A stretch of DNA of 64,000 nucleotides from Rhynchonema sp. JSB1_4 (lineage: Eukaryota > Nematoda > Chromadorea > Monhysterida > Xyalidae): the NCBI GenBank assembly GCA_030248065.1, contig JASAMV010000893.1, forward strand, positions 1 through 64,000, given 5' to 3'. Numbering within the stretch: the stretch's first letter is position 1; every line of letters begins with the position of its first letter. Below, piece after piece: positions 1 through 10,950 of this stretch. The notes beneath the pieces were generated by a model that saw only the letters and a list, made by a program, of their open reading frames with translations, did no database searches and was not told where the DNA came from. Position numbers and translations under genes: made by a program.

Positions 1-37
1 GACGAATAAAAAACGCCAATTTAACGATCGGAAACAG

Positions 38-153
38 CTGTCAGCAACCAGTTGCGCATTATGTACCAAGTTGCCAGTCAAAATACCGACGGAACGAACG
101 AATTAGAGCCCGACGCGGGAATCAGCTGTGATTCAGATCACTGCGTCAAGTGA
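38..153 (+). CDS. possible terminal exon of an unknown gene entering from the left
   Basis: An open frame follows a possible acceptor (AAACAG at 32-37) and ends in TGA at 151-153. It encodes a polar tail of about 37 residues ending DSDHCVK. Its composition looks protein-like, but the acceptor is weak and nothing identifies the product. If real, it is the last exon of a plus-strand gene whose body lies outside the window. It could equally be chance. Confidence 0.2.
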
Positions 154-159
154 ACGGGT

Positions 160-2640
160 ACAATTACATTTTGGTATTGGTTCGAACACACACACACACA
201 CACGGTTGAACACAAGTTGTCACCGATCGTTGCAAATACTGTCAGCCACATATTTATAGACCGCCATTTTGAAACGCCGGTGGTCCGGGGTCGGGCGGGC
301 GTTTGCGTTCGAAAACTCATGCATTATGTTATGTGTCTGTCGATGGACACACACGGAGCGAGAGAGAGAAACATATCTTGCCAGCACGTAGACATATGTA
401 TGTACGTTCGTACCTGCACACATAACCAGTGGGAATAAAATGCCGAGAAGCCGGTTAGTTTAGCAGCAGCAGCATTGCACGTGCCTATTACATGCACGTA
501 GGTACCAGCACAGCAAGAGAGCATGATATGCGAAATGTAAAGCTGGAAACCGAATGAACACAGGTTGGCTGTATTTGCATACCCACAAACTAAAAAAGAT
601 GCTAAATATAAAGCCTTGTATCCGACAGTGTGTTGGTGCGGTACACCTGCTCTCGTGTGCATGTGCTTGGCGTTGCTATGCTCCACCAAAGTAGGAATGT
701 AAATGTAAACATAACTGTACGTACATGACATGCGAGCCCAGATCTGAAAACTATGTTCACGAAACAGATGTATAGACACCTATCTCACAAGATACGATGA
801 TTTACGGCTATTGTCCGCTGATGTGACAACCTGCTGTTCGGTCATGAAGCACATTCAAAAATTGGAGAAAGTTAAATCAAATGTCAGGTATCCTCTGGAA
901 TTGCGATATGCACGTAGCGAAAAATTACACAAAAAGAATGCGGTGCAAGAAAGGTGGAGCGAATGTCATAATAATCGCAACACACGCTGTTGTGTCGAGC
1001 AGATGCGCGGCAAACTTCAAAACGACGATAAAATTTTGGTCACCATGAACTGGATGCAACCAGGCAGGCAGACATCAAAACCGCGTCCAGACCGTACATT
1101 GACACAATGATAGCAGCGTGCACGCACTGATCATGTGCCCGAAAACAGGACACTTGCTGCACGATGGTGGAAATTCACGTGCGTTTGTTTGCTACAAGTG
1201 AGGCCGATTTCACAATGCATGCGCGTTGGCGCGTCAATCTGGCTGTACTTCAACACTATACAGTCTGACGCGCCTCGCGCATGCATCGTGAAGCACAGCC
1301 CGACTTCAAATGATCGCAACGGGTTTAGGACACGACAGAAAGTCATCAAAATTCAATGACATGCTCAAAGCACTGGCCACAGAAACAGCGAACACACTGA
1401 CATCAGGGTTGGCAGCTGCATGACATGCAGCAAATAGGTGTGTGGTGTTTTAGCATTTTCCCAAGTTCAAGTCTAGCAATGCAACACTGTCAGTGATTAC
1501 ATTTTGTCACGTAATAACTGCCGCCTGGATGCGAAATCAATATATTATTTTAGCGAGTTACGCTACGCGAAGGACATGAAGAGTGGGAGTGCATTAAGTG
1601 GCAGCGTTCCACATTGGAGCAATCTGACAACGTAAAAAGTGGTGTGAGCCCGAAAGACAAATAATGAGTGACGGTACGTTTGTCATACTGAAGTGAAGTG
1701 ACCATTCATGAATCACTAACTAGCTGAGAGTGTAAGGCAAAAATCGTAAGGGCATTGTTCAAGATACGAGCACAGAGTCAAAAAGCACGTGCTGTGCCAC
1801 ATTGTGCGCAGTTGTTCAACAAATTGGTATGCACATGTAGTGCTTGTCGACTGGTGTACGTACTGCATGTATTACCGCCGCAAACGTACGGTATTAGCAG
1901 GTACATTAGGTAAACGCAAGCAATATGCAGCGCTGCGCTTGATCCGCGAAGCGCGCCCGGGGCATCATGCGACCGCCAGTTGTGTGCTTTGCCCTTTATC
2001 AATCAGGCAACAAATTTGAAATTATTCTCCGCAATATAGTTTGATCTTCAGTCGGCGGTGTGGCACCTGCCACGGTACACAGTCAGGAATTACGAAGAAC
2101 AGAGCGATGGCAGAAAATGAATTGCGTTGCCAGCCACCTTTGTCTGGTTTTGGCTGCTTGCTCAGCTTGGGCCGAGATCAGACAAGTGAGTTCTTTGCAC
2201 AAGTGAGGCACTCTTGCTTGCCGACCGACAGTCAAGCCACAGTCCAGCACGGCAGTCGTTCTGAGTCAACTACAGTCTGACCCCGAGACGTGAAAAGTCA
2301 AAAATTTCCAACCCCAGTCCAAATGTTAGGAAATTTCCCATACATATTTCAAAAACAAAAAACACTTCCCAAGGGGGTTACCGCCCTACCCAAAATACCC
2401 AAACGACACCACTGTTGGAACCCGACATTTTCGCTGACTATAAAGAACAAACTGTACATACACTACAACTTGAATCGACCAGACGTTTCATACAGTCTAC
2501 GAAGAGATATTAGTTGCATTTTTTTCGGAAAATAATTTTCCGAAATTTTTCCAGTCCCCGGAAAAATATCGGTTCGTTATTTTGACCTCAGGAAAACTGT
2601 TTTTGTTCCACCTGCAACCACACGAAGGGAGTCACAACAA
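160..2640. other. non-coding stretch
   Basis: No convincing exon was found on either strand. The stretch holds a short CA repeat near 187-203 and an imperfect inverted repeat at 1209-1292. Open frames here, such as 811-1110, lack domain content or splice context and look like chance. Confidence 0.5.
1209..1292. repeat. short imperfect inverted repeat
   Basis: The arms at about 1209-1241 and 1261-1292 are near-complementary: TTCACAATGCATGCGCG on the left against CGCGCATGCATCGTGAA on the right, with a loop of about 20 bp. It resembles the other foldback units in this window but is smaller. Confidence 0.55.
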
Positions 2641-2650
2641 CAAAACGTCA

Positions 2651-2872
2651 CTAAAAATATGAAACATCAGCTAGCCTGATTTCGACGGGCAGCTCCGAGT
2701 CGACCACATCCGACGCGCCGGGCACCGGCAGGTCACCATCGGTGTTGCTGCGAACACGATACATTCGATCGGTGACACGTTTGGAGGATGACGTCACAAG
2801 ACCAGCACCGCTGCTGTTGGCGTCGATCATTGGCATGTTGATTGATCGATCGGCAAGACATGCGATTGCGTA
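2651..2872 (-). CDS. candidate coding exon, product unknown
   Basis: On the minus strand an acceptor TGTTTCCAG is followed by about 73 open codons ending in TAG at 2651-2653. The peptide is polar with balanced composition (…SSSKRVTDRMYRVRSN…, then LPVPGASDVV), unlike the Cys/His/Arg-rich chance frames nearby, and the DNA is richer in GC than its surroundings. It would be the last exon of a minus-strand gene, but no partner exon was found between here and the 3' end of ARPC2 at 3643. No domain is recognised. Confidence 0.3.
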   Translation of the reverse strand, partial: YAIACLADRSINMPMIDANSSGAGLVTSSSKRVTDRMYRVRSNTDGDLPVPGASDVVDSELPVEIRLADVSYF

Positions 2873-3642
2873 CTGGAAACAAAAACAACAGCAAATCAAG
2901 TGGTCTCGCAAGGTCCCACATTCGGGCAGCGATTGTCGGATGTCTCACAGCAACTGAGAGGCAAACTCACAACAACCACTAAAGCCCTCAAAATCCCCCG
3001 CTGAAAGGTGATTGGCCACCCAGCAACAAGTATTTGGACGGCAAGCAAAGGATGGTCAGATAATGTCCCTGAAACGGACGCGATTGTGAAACACGTATTC
3101 ACGAGAAGCAACTGCACGGCTACATGGACGGTTTGATTATTTATCATGTTATATGAACACATACTAATGGGCAATCAGATGTGCGGCACAGGGTGTCTGC
3201 TCGACACAGAACCGACCATAAGTCGTGGCCAACAGAAACTTTGACACCATCATGATCCCAACATAAAGGAGACTGAAAGCAAACGCGGAGAAAAACTAAT
3301 GAGAAAATGTGAAACATATAACACAGCATTGGCAAAGCACAAATATGAAGACCGGTAAATGAATGGACACTGCATGATAACGATGATAACCAGACTTCGA
3401 ATATACGATATCAAAGCAAGTAACGAGAGATAACAAGAGATAAGGAATACGAAACATGATTTGGGGATTGAATGAAGCAATAATTGTGGCTGCTGCAGTG
3501 TGAATTTATTATTAAAGCACCATCATCATCGATTGCTGCGATCATGAATCTTGCACAAACGTTCGACCTCTGAAAACGCCAAATATTTGCATTGTTCATG
3601 GTTCTCGAAGATCAAGCATAAAACATGGCACACAGGCCAAAC

Positions 3643-6600
3643 TCACTGGAAAGTCTTTTTCTCGCCCTTGTACTCAGGTCGGGCTCGATTGAGAACTTTC
3701 AGAAATTCGTTGGTCTTTGCACGCATACGAGAGTGAATGTAGGCCTAAACGAAAATGGAATAGTTAAAATATGTCCAAACATTAAAACTAAGAGAACGAA
3801 TGCATTTCAGAAAAATAGAGTCGAAGACAACCTTGGAGCACTTGATGTGATAGTGGAGATAATTGCGGAACGTGTGAATCAAATTGATCGTGTTTTCGCG
3901 CGTCTTCTTGTTTGTGTGACGCGGGAAGAGCACTGAAACCATTAGGCATTGCGCGATATTGCAGGGTGTTTGAACCTCGAAGCCACTATGGCGCTGCTAT
4001 AACATACCGAATGTGATGTATCCAATATTATCGCCAACAAGGGCATCCGTGCCAGCCAGTTCACCAGGCGGTTCACCCAACGAGTACAGAACTTGCGGTG
4101 CCGTTTGCGTCGCTTTTCGACCCTCGCGGAATTCCTGAAGTGTTAAGAAATGATCATGATTGAGGGCAAAAAATTATCCCGTTCGGGGCAGTGGTGTTGC
4201 GGGCAATTTTATTTTGTGCGTGGGGTGCGCGAAACGCGATAGAAAGTTTGGGATGGGCACATGGGCGATTTTCGACGACACCACAGAGAAAGACCGAATG
4301 TCGACATTGAACATGCGCGAGAAAACAACCACCAACCTGCAAGAACACTTTTCCGATCACAACATCTTCGGGATCGCGAAACACCGTGCTGAAGATCACA
4401 GTCACACGATCGGCTTTCGCTTCGACGTACCTGAATAATTCCCGATGAAACGTCACCACTCAACTCAGCACAACACAACATGTCAACAACAATTGTTGTA
4501 CCAATGTGACAACCGAATTGTGACGGCCAACTGAACGAACAACCATAACTCATTGCCAAGCTCAAAATAGTCAGGGTCACAAGGATAAACTGGCCTGGCA
4601 CTTTCGGGTTTCCCATTATCTTTTTATTATGCCCCGTTCACATACATGGTTTCATCCTCTCTGTAATGTATGACGGCGCGTTGCTGTCCACCGGTGCCCG
4701 TCTCCTGGAACGTAAAGTATTTCTCGAACACCGCCGCGAAACAATGCCTTTTGAGCAACGACGCTTGTTCGATCAGATTCGCATAATCGTCCGGCAAGGA
4801 GGCCAGGTCGTACAACAGCGACACACTGAAACATTTATATTAAAATTAGTTCAGGTCATGTTACATGAAAACATTTGAATGTCGGTTTCGGTGTCTTGTT
4901 CAAAAATTTTACATTTCGTTCATCATTTATTTTATTTTTGCAGTAATCACGGAAGTTACAAGCCACAAGGGATAAATCGTAAAACCGTAGTGTGCTAACT
5001 CATCTATGGGTTGGCTTGTTTGCGCTTGTGCACCCGGCCTCGACAGCTGGGTGCACCGACACCTACCCCTTTTTGGTACCCGGTCCCTGACACCCGACAT
5101 CGCTCTGACCATTCCGGCAATCACGATTTCTCATCCTATCCGACCTCCGACGACAACTTATGTCTTACGACTAGGCTTGGCCGGCTCTCGAAGCAGGCAG
5201 CCACTCACGAACCTGTATCCCTTTTCCGGTGTCGAACACAGGTACTGGCCATAAATTCGTTTCAGCACTTCATCAGCACCATGTTCTTGCAATTCTTTGA
5301 AGAATTTCAGCTGTATGCTCACCTGAAACAAACGTACAGTATAACAGACTTTATTAAACTTGAGAAAGTGTTTCGGTTGACTTGGCTGCACAACTGTGGT
5401 TGACTAGCATCGTATCAGTGGTGCGGCTGGGGGAAAGGGATCTCGTACCCATTACCCGCCCCAACTTTTACCCTCAAAATATCCATTTTTGGTCAAAATT
5501 GCCAAAATTTCGACCGAAAACTCTAGAAAAACCAAGAAGTTGCGCGCTCCGCCCTCAGCGCGATTATCCCGCTTTTAGCATACATAGAAGTCAACAAGGA
5601 AACTTATAAACTTATATGATACGCTGCCCCCCCCCCCCCCGACCCGCCACGCCAAAGTAGCCACAGCACTACATGACATAAGAGATAACCACAACCACTG
5701 GTGTAGCTGGGGGGAGGGCCCCTGCGTACAGTAGGTCGGGTGAAGCTTCATCCTGGTACAGTAGGTATGTCGCCGATTCCCCCTCGGCTGGTACAGTAGG
5801 TTGTGATTTTTGCCTCAAAAATGGTATAAAATCGGTTATTTTTACTCAAAATAGGAGAAAATCGCGCGCTACACGCGATGTTAGCGTTCTAGAGTAAACT
5901 AGCATTTTCATCAAAATTCAGAGAAAAAATTTTGTTCCCCTCGGCTCGGCCGGTACAATAAATACAGGTAGGTTGCCGCCCCACATTTTTTGTGGTACAA
6001 TGCGTTGCTGCCCCGCCTGGGTGGCAACACCACAACGGAGACCAAGTCCTCTCCTCACCAAAAGTTTCGATTTGTCATTGTCAGCGTTTGAGATGTTGAA
6101 TACAGCACCGTCGAAGTCGGCAAAGTGAACGCGCACCGTCTCTGGTTTTTCACTGCAATTTTCAGGCCTTTTAGTCATAGATAGAATGCGTTGATTGAAA
6201 GCGAATGCCTACCGTATTCCATCAAACACAAAAGGGCTCCATACTTCCCTCGGTCATTTTCAAAAAAATATTTGCACTATTAGTCGAGTGTCCCTGTTCC
6301 GCATCCGCATACAGCGTTAATTGCGACCGTTAGGGGGATTGTATTTTAAGGGAGCATTATTTTGAGGAAATGCGGTAGACAGCCGTCCAGCAAGTGGAAG
6401 GCTCTGCACTACAGTGACTAAAATTTAGCGGAGCGGTTTCGTTAAATAAATTACCGGATAAACCGGTCGGTACGAACGGAGCATAAATGCGGATGCGGAC
6501 AAAAAGAACCGAACCGAAAATGGACCGTTTCTAGACCGAACCGAGCATACACTTCCATGAAAAAGCAGGCCCATATTTTGCCTACTTTTTGCAAAAAATG

Positions 6601-6832
6601 ACGTCCTTGGCCCTATTTTTCGACATTCTTGAAGTGCAGCATCTATGCGGAAAGCGGAAAAGCCATTTGGACGTTAAACCCAATAGAATTACACTTCTAA
6701 CATAATAATACAACAAAGTACAGCACAGTACAGGACATGTACAACTGCTAAAACTAACCCGGACTTTGCTTGACTGAATTTCAGCTCAAGAGTTTCCACC
6801 ACAATCCTGTTTTGGATTTCCAGCAGAATCAT
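3643..6832 (-). CDS. ARPC2: Arp2/3 complex subunit 2 (p34-Arc)
   Basis: ARPC2 forms, with ARPC4, the core on which the Arp2/3 complex assembles; the complex nucleates branched actin filaments in the cytoplasm. Eight exons, read leftwards: 6832-6759, 6152-6059, 5322-5213, 4825-4646, 4430-4337, 4134-4008, 3932-3832, 3744-3643. They total 882 nt, 293 residues, against about 300 in vertebrates, and every junction keeps frame. Family landmarks appear in order: [19 protein letters not shown] at the start, [69 protein letters not shown], then [20 protein letters not shown] and a C terminus with [15 protein letters not shown]. The start is the only ATG giving the conserved MILLE. Introns 1 and 2 hold repeats. 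The protein looks intact. Confidence 0.97.
5416..5672. repeat. foldback element, 'TGCTGTGGCTAC' family
   Basis: This element lies in ARPC2 intron 2. It starts with CAGTGGTGCGGCTGG and ends with the inverted counterpart GTAGCCACAGCACTAC. The interior is G/C-run rich, with CCCGCCCC blocks, a TTTTTGGTCAAAAT segment and a poly-C tract of about 12 near 5629. The same terminal sequence and interior phrases recur at 40129-40524 and 42423-42833, so it is a dispersed family. No coding capacity is seen. Confidence 0.65.
5695..6010. repeat. GTACAGTAGG-rich repeat segment
   Basis: Within ARPC2 intron 2, the phrase GTACAGTAGG recurs several times between about 5726 and 5812, with a looser copy near 5951, alternating with G-rich and A/T-rich text. 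A GCGCGCTACACGCG block resembles one at about 42610. It is probably a relative of the adjacent foldback element. Confidence 0.4.
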
Positions 6833-6999
6833 CGCGAATCAAACTGTGAATGCCAAATAAACTCCTAAAAGTTAAGAGGGGATGAAAATCTTTGGGAAAT
6901 CATTCGTGCCCTTTAGCGGGTTCGATAATATCGATTCGAATCCCGACGTGATCTCGAAATTAGGCATCATCATCTCGAAAGAACCGTGGTGTAAGAGGA

Positions 7000-7500
7000 T
7001 AGGGGAACCCAAAATAACGTATCTTCGGCTGCAGCCAGTTTCATCATGTATACTGTCATAAAGAACCGTTTTTCGTGAAAAAAAAGTTTTTTCCAAAAAA
7101 AGGTTTTTCCAAATATTTTTCCAGTACTTAAGAACGTAATTTCGAAAAATATAACAATTTCAGTGCAAAATTTGTTCGAAGTGACGAGAGTGTTTTTGAA
7201 GAGTGTCGAAGTCAGTCGAAAACACTTGGTTTACATTACACGCTTTTTGGCCCATTTGGGCCAATTAATTTTCGTGCTCGAGCCAATTTTTCACTAAAAT
7301 CGAAAAACTCATCAATTTTGCATTACAATTTTTTGGCAAAATTGGAATAAAGTACCGATATTTTCCGATCAAAAACCGAAAAGGTACCCACGGAAAAATA
7401 AATGGAAAAGTATTCGGGTCTCGGAAAAAAAACGATTTTTCGGTTTTTTTCGGAAAAAACGTTTTTTTCGCCTGCCAGTATAGTGTCATGGCATATTAGT
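7000..7500. repeat. A/T-homopolymer-rich low-complexity tract
   Basis: The stretch upstream of ARPC2 exon 1 is full of runs such as TTTTTTCCAAAAAAAGG and TTTTTTCGGAAAAAA, which can fold on themselves. No gene is visible. Open frames here translate to Phe/Lys-rich low-complexity peptides and were not accepted. Confidence 0.4.
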
Positions 7501-7736
7501 GTGTTTTAGATGCTCATGACAACAAAAATGATCAAAACAAGGCACTTTACACCTCGCGCCTTTGAAAGAAGTTTGGCTCATGAAAATATTTTCTGAATTA
7601 AGCGAAAAGTCCACAAAAAACATGCTTCTAAAAGAAAAGTTTCCAGGCAGCAGCGATTTTTTCCCGCCTCCAGAAACCGTCAGAAAAAACCGATTTCCCT
7701 CCGCAACTATAGAAAAAGCAGTTTTTTTCCAAGAAT

Positions 7737-8638
7737 ATACCGTAAAAACCTAAATGCAACTAAGGGGGCTCTACTCGGGCAGTGTAGTTCCGGGTCCGGA
7801 GGGGGAGATAGCCGATTCCCTGCGGCTCTATTATTTCACTGACTGACCCGAATCTGAAAAATTGTTCCCGTCCCGGAAATACCCCCAAAAAGGAGCTTGA
7901 AAGGATTTTTCTTCCGTATCTGTTCATAAATAAGAGGCGTATTATGAATCATATGCTCTCCTGAACGAACAAGAAACGTGCATAAAAATGAAAATACATA
8001 TGCACCAGAGGTCGCAATCGGCCGGGCCGTGATTTTGGGCTTTTGGCTCGACCTCGAGCCGACCGGAGATTTGAAGGGCCGGGCCGAGCACCCCGGCCCG
8101 AAGCTTCTGAAGTGACTTATTTTACTAAAAAAGTAGGGATTTTTTTGTCAAACATACCGTAAAAACCTAAATACAGCCCCGCCCGGTGGCTGACCAGGGC
8201 CGACCTGGCCGGGTCGGTCGATCACCCCACCAGGCCGGGCCCGGCCGCCATGTTCGGCTAAAAACCTAAATACAGCCCCCCGTAATACAGCCCCCCCCCA
8301 AAAAAAGGGGGCCAGTGAATTAATAGAGCCCCCCAGAAGAATAGAGCCCCCTAAATGAAATCCCCTATTCAGTAGTGTATTGAGGCTTGTGCACAGGTAT
8401 ATTTGTACACGTTCGTTGTTCGTTTAGAGCATATAACACGCCTCTTATCATGAATAAACACGAATAATTGCGATTATAAGCGAAAAACATCATTTCACAA
8501 GGGGTTTTAATAAGGGGTATTTCTGGGAACAATTTTTCAGATTCGGGTCAGTGAATAAATAGAGCCCCCCGGAATAGAGCCACCAAAATGGGATCAGTGA
8601 ATTAATAGAGCCCCTTTGTATTTGGGTTTTTACAGTAT
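7737..8638. mobile_element. long-arm foldback element, non-autonomous
   Basis: The ends carry TACCGTAAAAACCTAAAT on the left and, inverted, TACTGTAAAAACCCAAAT on the right. Long inverted arms follow: the left arm near 7846-8000 (TGACCCGAATCTGAAAAATT, then AAGAGGCGTATTATGA) is the reverse complement of the right arm near 8400-8560 (AACACGCCTCTTATCATG, then AATTTTTCAGATTCGGGTCA). A second CCGTAAAAACC start lies inside at about 8157, so insertions may be nested. No transposase frame exists. A right-arm relative lies at 42838-43280. Confidence 0.75.
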
Positions 8639-8639
8639 T

Positions 8640-10260
8640 CGACCGGGCCACGCCGGGCGGGATCCGCCGACAAGACCTCCGGTTTGCAATGAAAAAGAAA
8701 TTTGGCCCATGTTGTGACTCATTTTTCGCATGCGGTAAACCCAACCCGTTTGAGTTGGTTCGGGTGTTGGAGTGGAATCAATTGCAATTGAATTGAATTA
8801 ACTCCAGAACACACTTGGCGTCGGTGACAGACAACGACACTTATTCCGGGTTGCGTGGCGCTTCGTTTCAGGTCAAGAGTGCAGTCCGTCGCAAATGCCG
8901 GTGGTGCTTTTCGTGACAGTTGTTTTAACGTCGCTTGTCCTGTTCTCGTCCTCGTCTTCCGTTGCTGAGTTTGCCGTTGTTGTGTGTTGATTGCGTTAGT
9001 TCGGTTCGTTAGCTTGGTTGTTTGAATCTCACCTGTACGTTTGCTTTGTTCATTCGTGTTCACATTCTCTGTCATTAATACTGTTTTAATTAGGTGTTTT
9101 CCGGTTCTTGTGTAAGGGACTTCGCGTAAGCTTGCAGGTAAAATTTGAATTTGAACGTGTGCCGAGTGCTGCCTCCGAGCTGGCGGCTAGGTGAACCGTC
9201 CGTGGCTTACAAAGACAGTTCTAGTTACGTGACGGTCGCTTTTACTCCGGCCAGTGGCGTATTCGTGCGTCAGTTTCCGCAACCGCCGCAGGCTACATTG
9301 AACTGGGGATCTGAGAATGGAATCAAAATCAAAATATTTTTTTCAATAGGTAGGCCATCTGGTGTTTGGTTTTAGTGAAAGTGGTGTGGGCCCAAGCCTT
9401 GCGTGAATAACGGAGGGGCCAAGTCCAAGAAGCCACTTTTATCTAGTGCAGATTCCATTTTGAAAAGCAGTTTTTATCAAGTGCTTGTGTATAATTTTTT
9501 AAGCCAAGTACTACTCAAAATGTGACAGTTTGCACGAAGCACGCGAAATTTTGGAACTTTTCACGCGTACGAACGCCAAATTTCGTTGAAAATATGTGCA
9601 TTATCTGACGCGTGAAGCGAACGATTTTTTTCACCTTTGGAGTGTCACAGTGAAACTTCTGCAATATAGTGGTTGCTTTTCCATCTCCTTTCCTTAAAGA
9701 CGGTCCCTTTTCAGGGGCCAATTTGACCAAAGGTGACCCTGTGTTCCTGGACTGGATCCGCCCTTACGCCATGCGCTATGGCTTTCACATCTGCTTTTTG
9801 TATTGCAGTCTTGCTTTATAATGTGATCAAATGATCGTGGAGCAGCAATGTAAACGTCATGACATTACATGAAATCTCATGCTTTTTATGATCAAATCAC
9901 AAATGAATGAAGTATAGTGGTGTTCCAAATAAGCATATGAACAGCAACTATATCATAACGCAACAAACAAACCAATGTTTTCGAAGCATCACAGAAAATA
10001 TAGGAGCAGCTAGCTGCTATCAACAAAACGGGGTTTTAAATAGAAATGCCCACCCAATCTATGGACAAGAATAATATAACGTATATAGGTGCGAGAATTA
10101 TACAATCAAATATTAAAATCACCTGGAATCAGCCATATTATAAATCGAATTGACGCTGGTGACCAATCACCAGTAAAAACAAAAGCACAAGACATCACTA
10201 GTTTGGAAACATTAGTGCAGTGCACTGATTATGAGTTCAACTTTCAGGGACAAATAATTG
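8640..10260. other. intergenic, no gene seen
   Basis: No exon with splice context or recognisable peptide was found. A Gln/Thr/Arg-rich open frame on the minus strand (8719-9075) has no domain and sits next to a foldback element; it was not accepted. Confidence 0.4.
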
Positions 10261-10261
10261 G

Positions 10262-10535
10262 TATAGTAAGTTTCTAATTTCGTTGCCTCATGCATTTTTA
10301 CAGACGCAGAAAAACTCCCGTTCGAAGTCGAGGCAGGCACCAAGCTCAACACACAGTCAACAAGCCACGCAGCTGACACACACAGCTTGTGTGGACTGAA
10401 ACATTCGAAACGCACACGATCCAGCTGCGTGGCTTGTTGACTGTGTGTTGAGCTTGTTGCCTGCTTCGACTTCGACCGGGAGTTTCCCTGCGTCTGTAAA
10501 AATGCATGAGGCAACGAAATTAGAAATTTACTATA
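10262..10535. mobile_element. near-perfect hairpin MITE, TA-flanked
   Basis: Two arms of about 110 bp are almost fully complementary. The left arm runs from TAGTAAGTTTCTAATTTCG to CAAGCCACGCAGCTG near 10374; the right arm runs from CAGCTGCGTGGCTTG near 10421 to CGAAATTAGAAATTTACTA. The loop is about 50 bp. A TA dinucleotide lies outside each end, fitting a Tc1/mariner-type target duplication. The few arm mismatches suggest a young insertion. It has no coding capacity, and if transcribed would give a long double-stranded RNA. Confidence 0.8.
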
Positions 10536-10950
10536 GTATTTGGTAAATTGTCTGTATGTAAATAATCGCTCTGCGATCGAATTATGGATACAAAGATACA
10601 GAACGAGTATTGGCTTAGGTAGACAGCATCAGATGGAAATCAAACAAAACATCAGGTATACTTGACGCAAACTTGTAAACAGAACTACTGAAAAAACCCG
10701 AATGATAAAAATAGTGTACGAAATAATTGTGTATAACAACGTTACCTGCCTCAGTGCGGCCCGCCTAACATTGGTGCTGGTGTTCAACTACTACGTAATA
10801 CCTGATTATCGTGGCAAATAGTATGGACTAACTCTTTCAAATGACGTGGAAAAGGTGGCCGAAGCGTTCCTCCTCCAAGTTGACGTTAAACTCCACCTGC
10901 TTTTAACCCGGTGGATAGAACTTTTGGCCGCAGGATGCATTATGAATCAC

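Noticed and set aside
187..203. CA dinucleotide run
   Set aside because: An ordinary short microsatellite, not evidence of function.
811..1110. 99-codon plus-strand open frame
   Set aside because: No recognisable domain, no neighbouring exons, and unremarkable length for six-frame chance.
6930..6965. tRNA-like GATTCGAATCCC sequence
   Set aside because: It resembles a B-box but no A-box, acceptor stem or anticodon arm can be formed around it.
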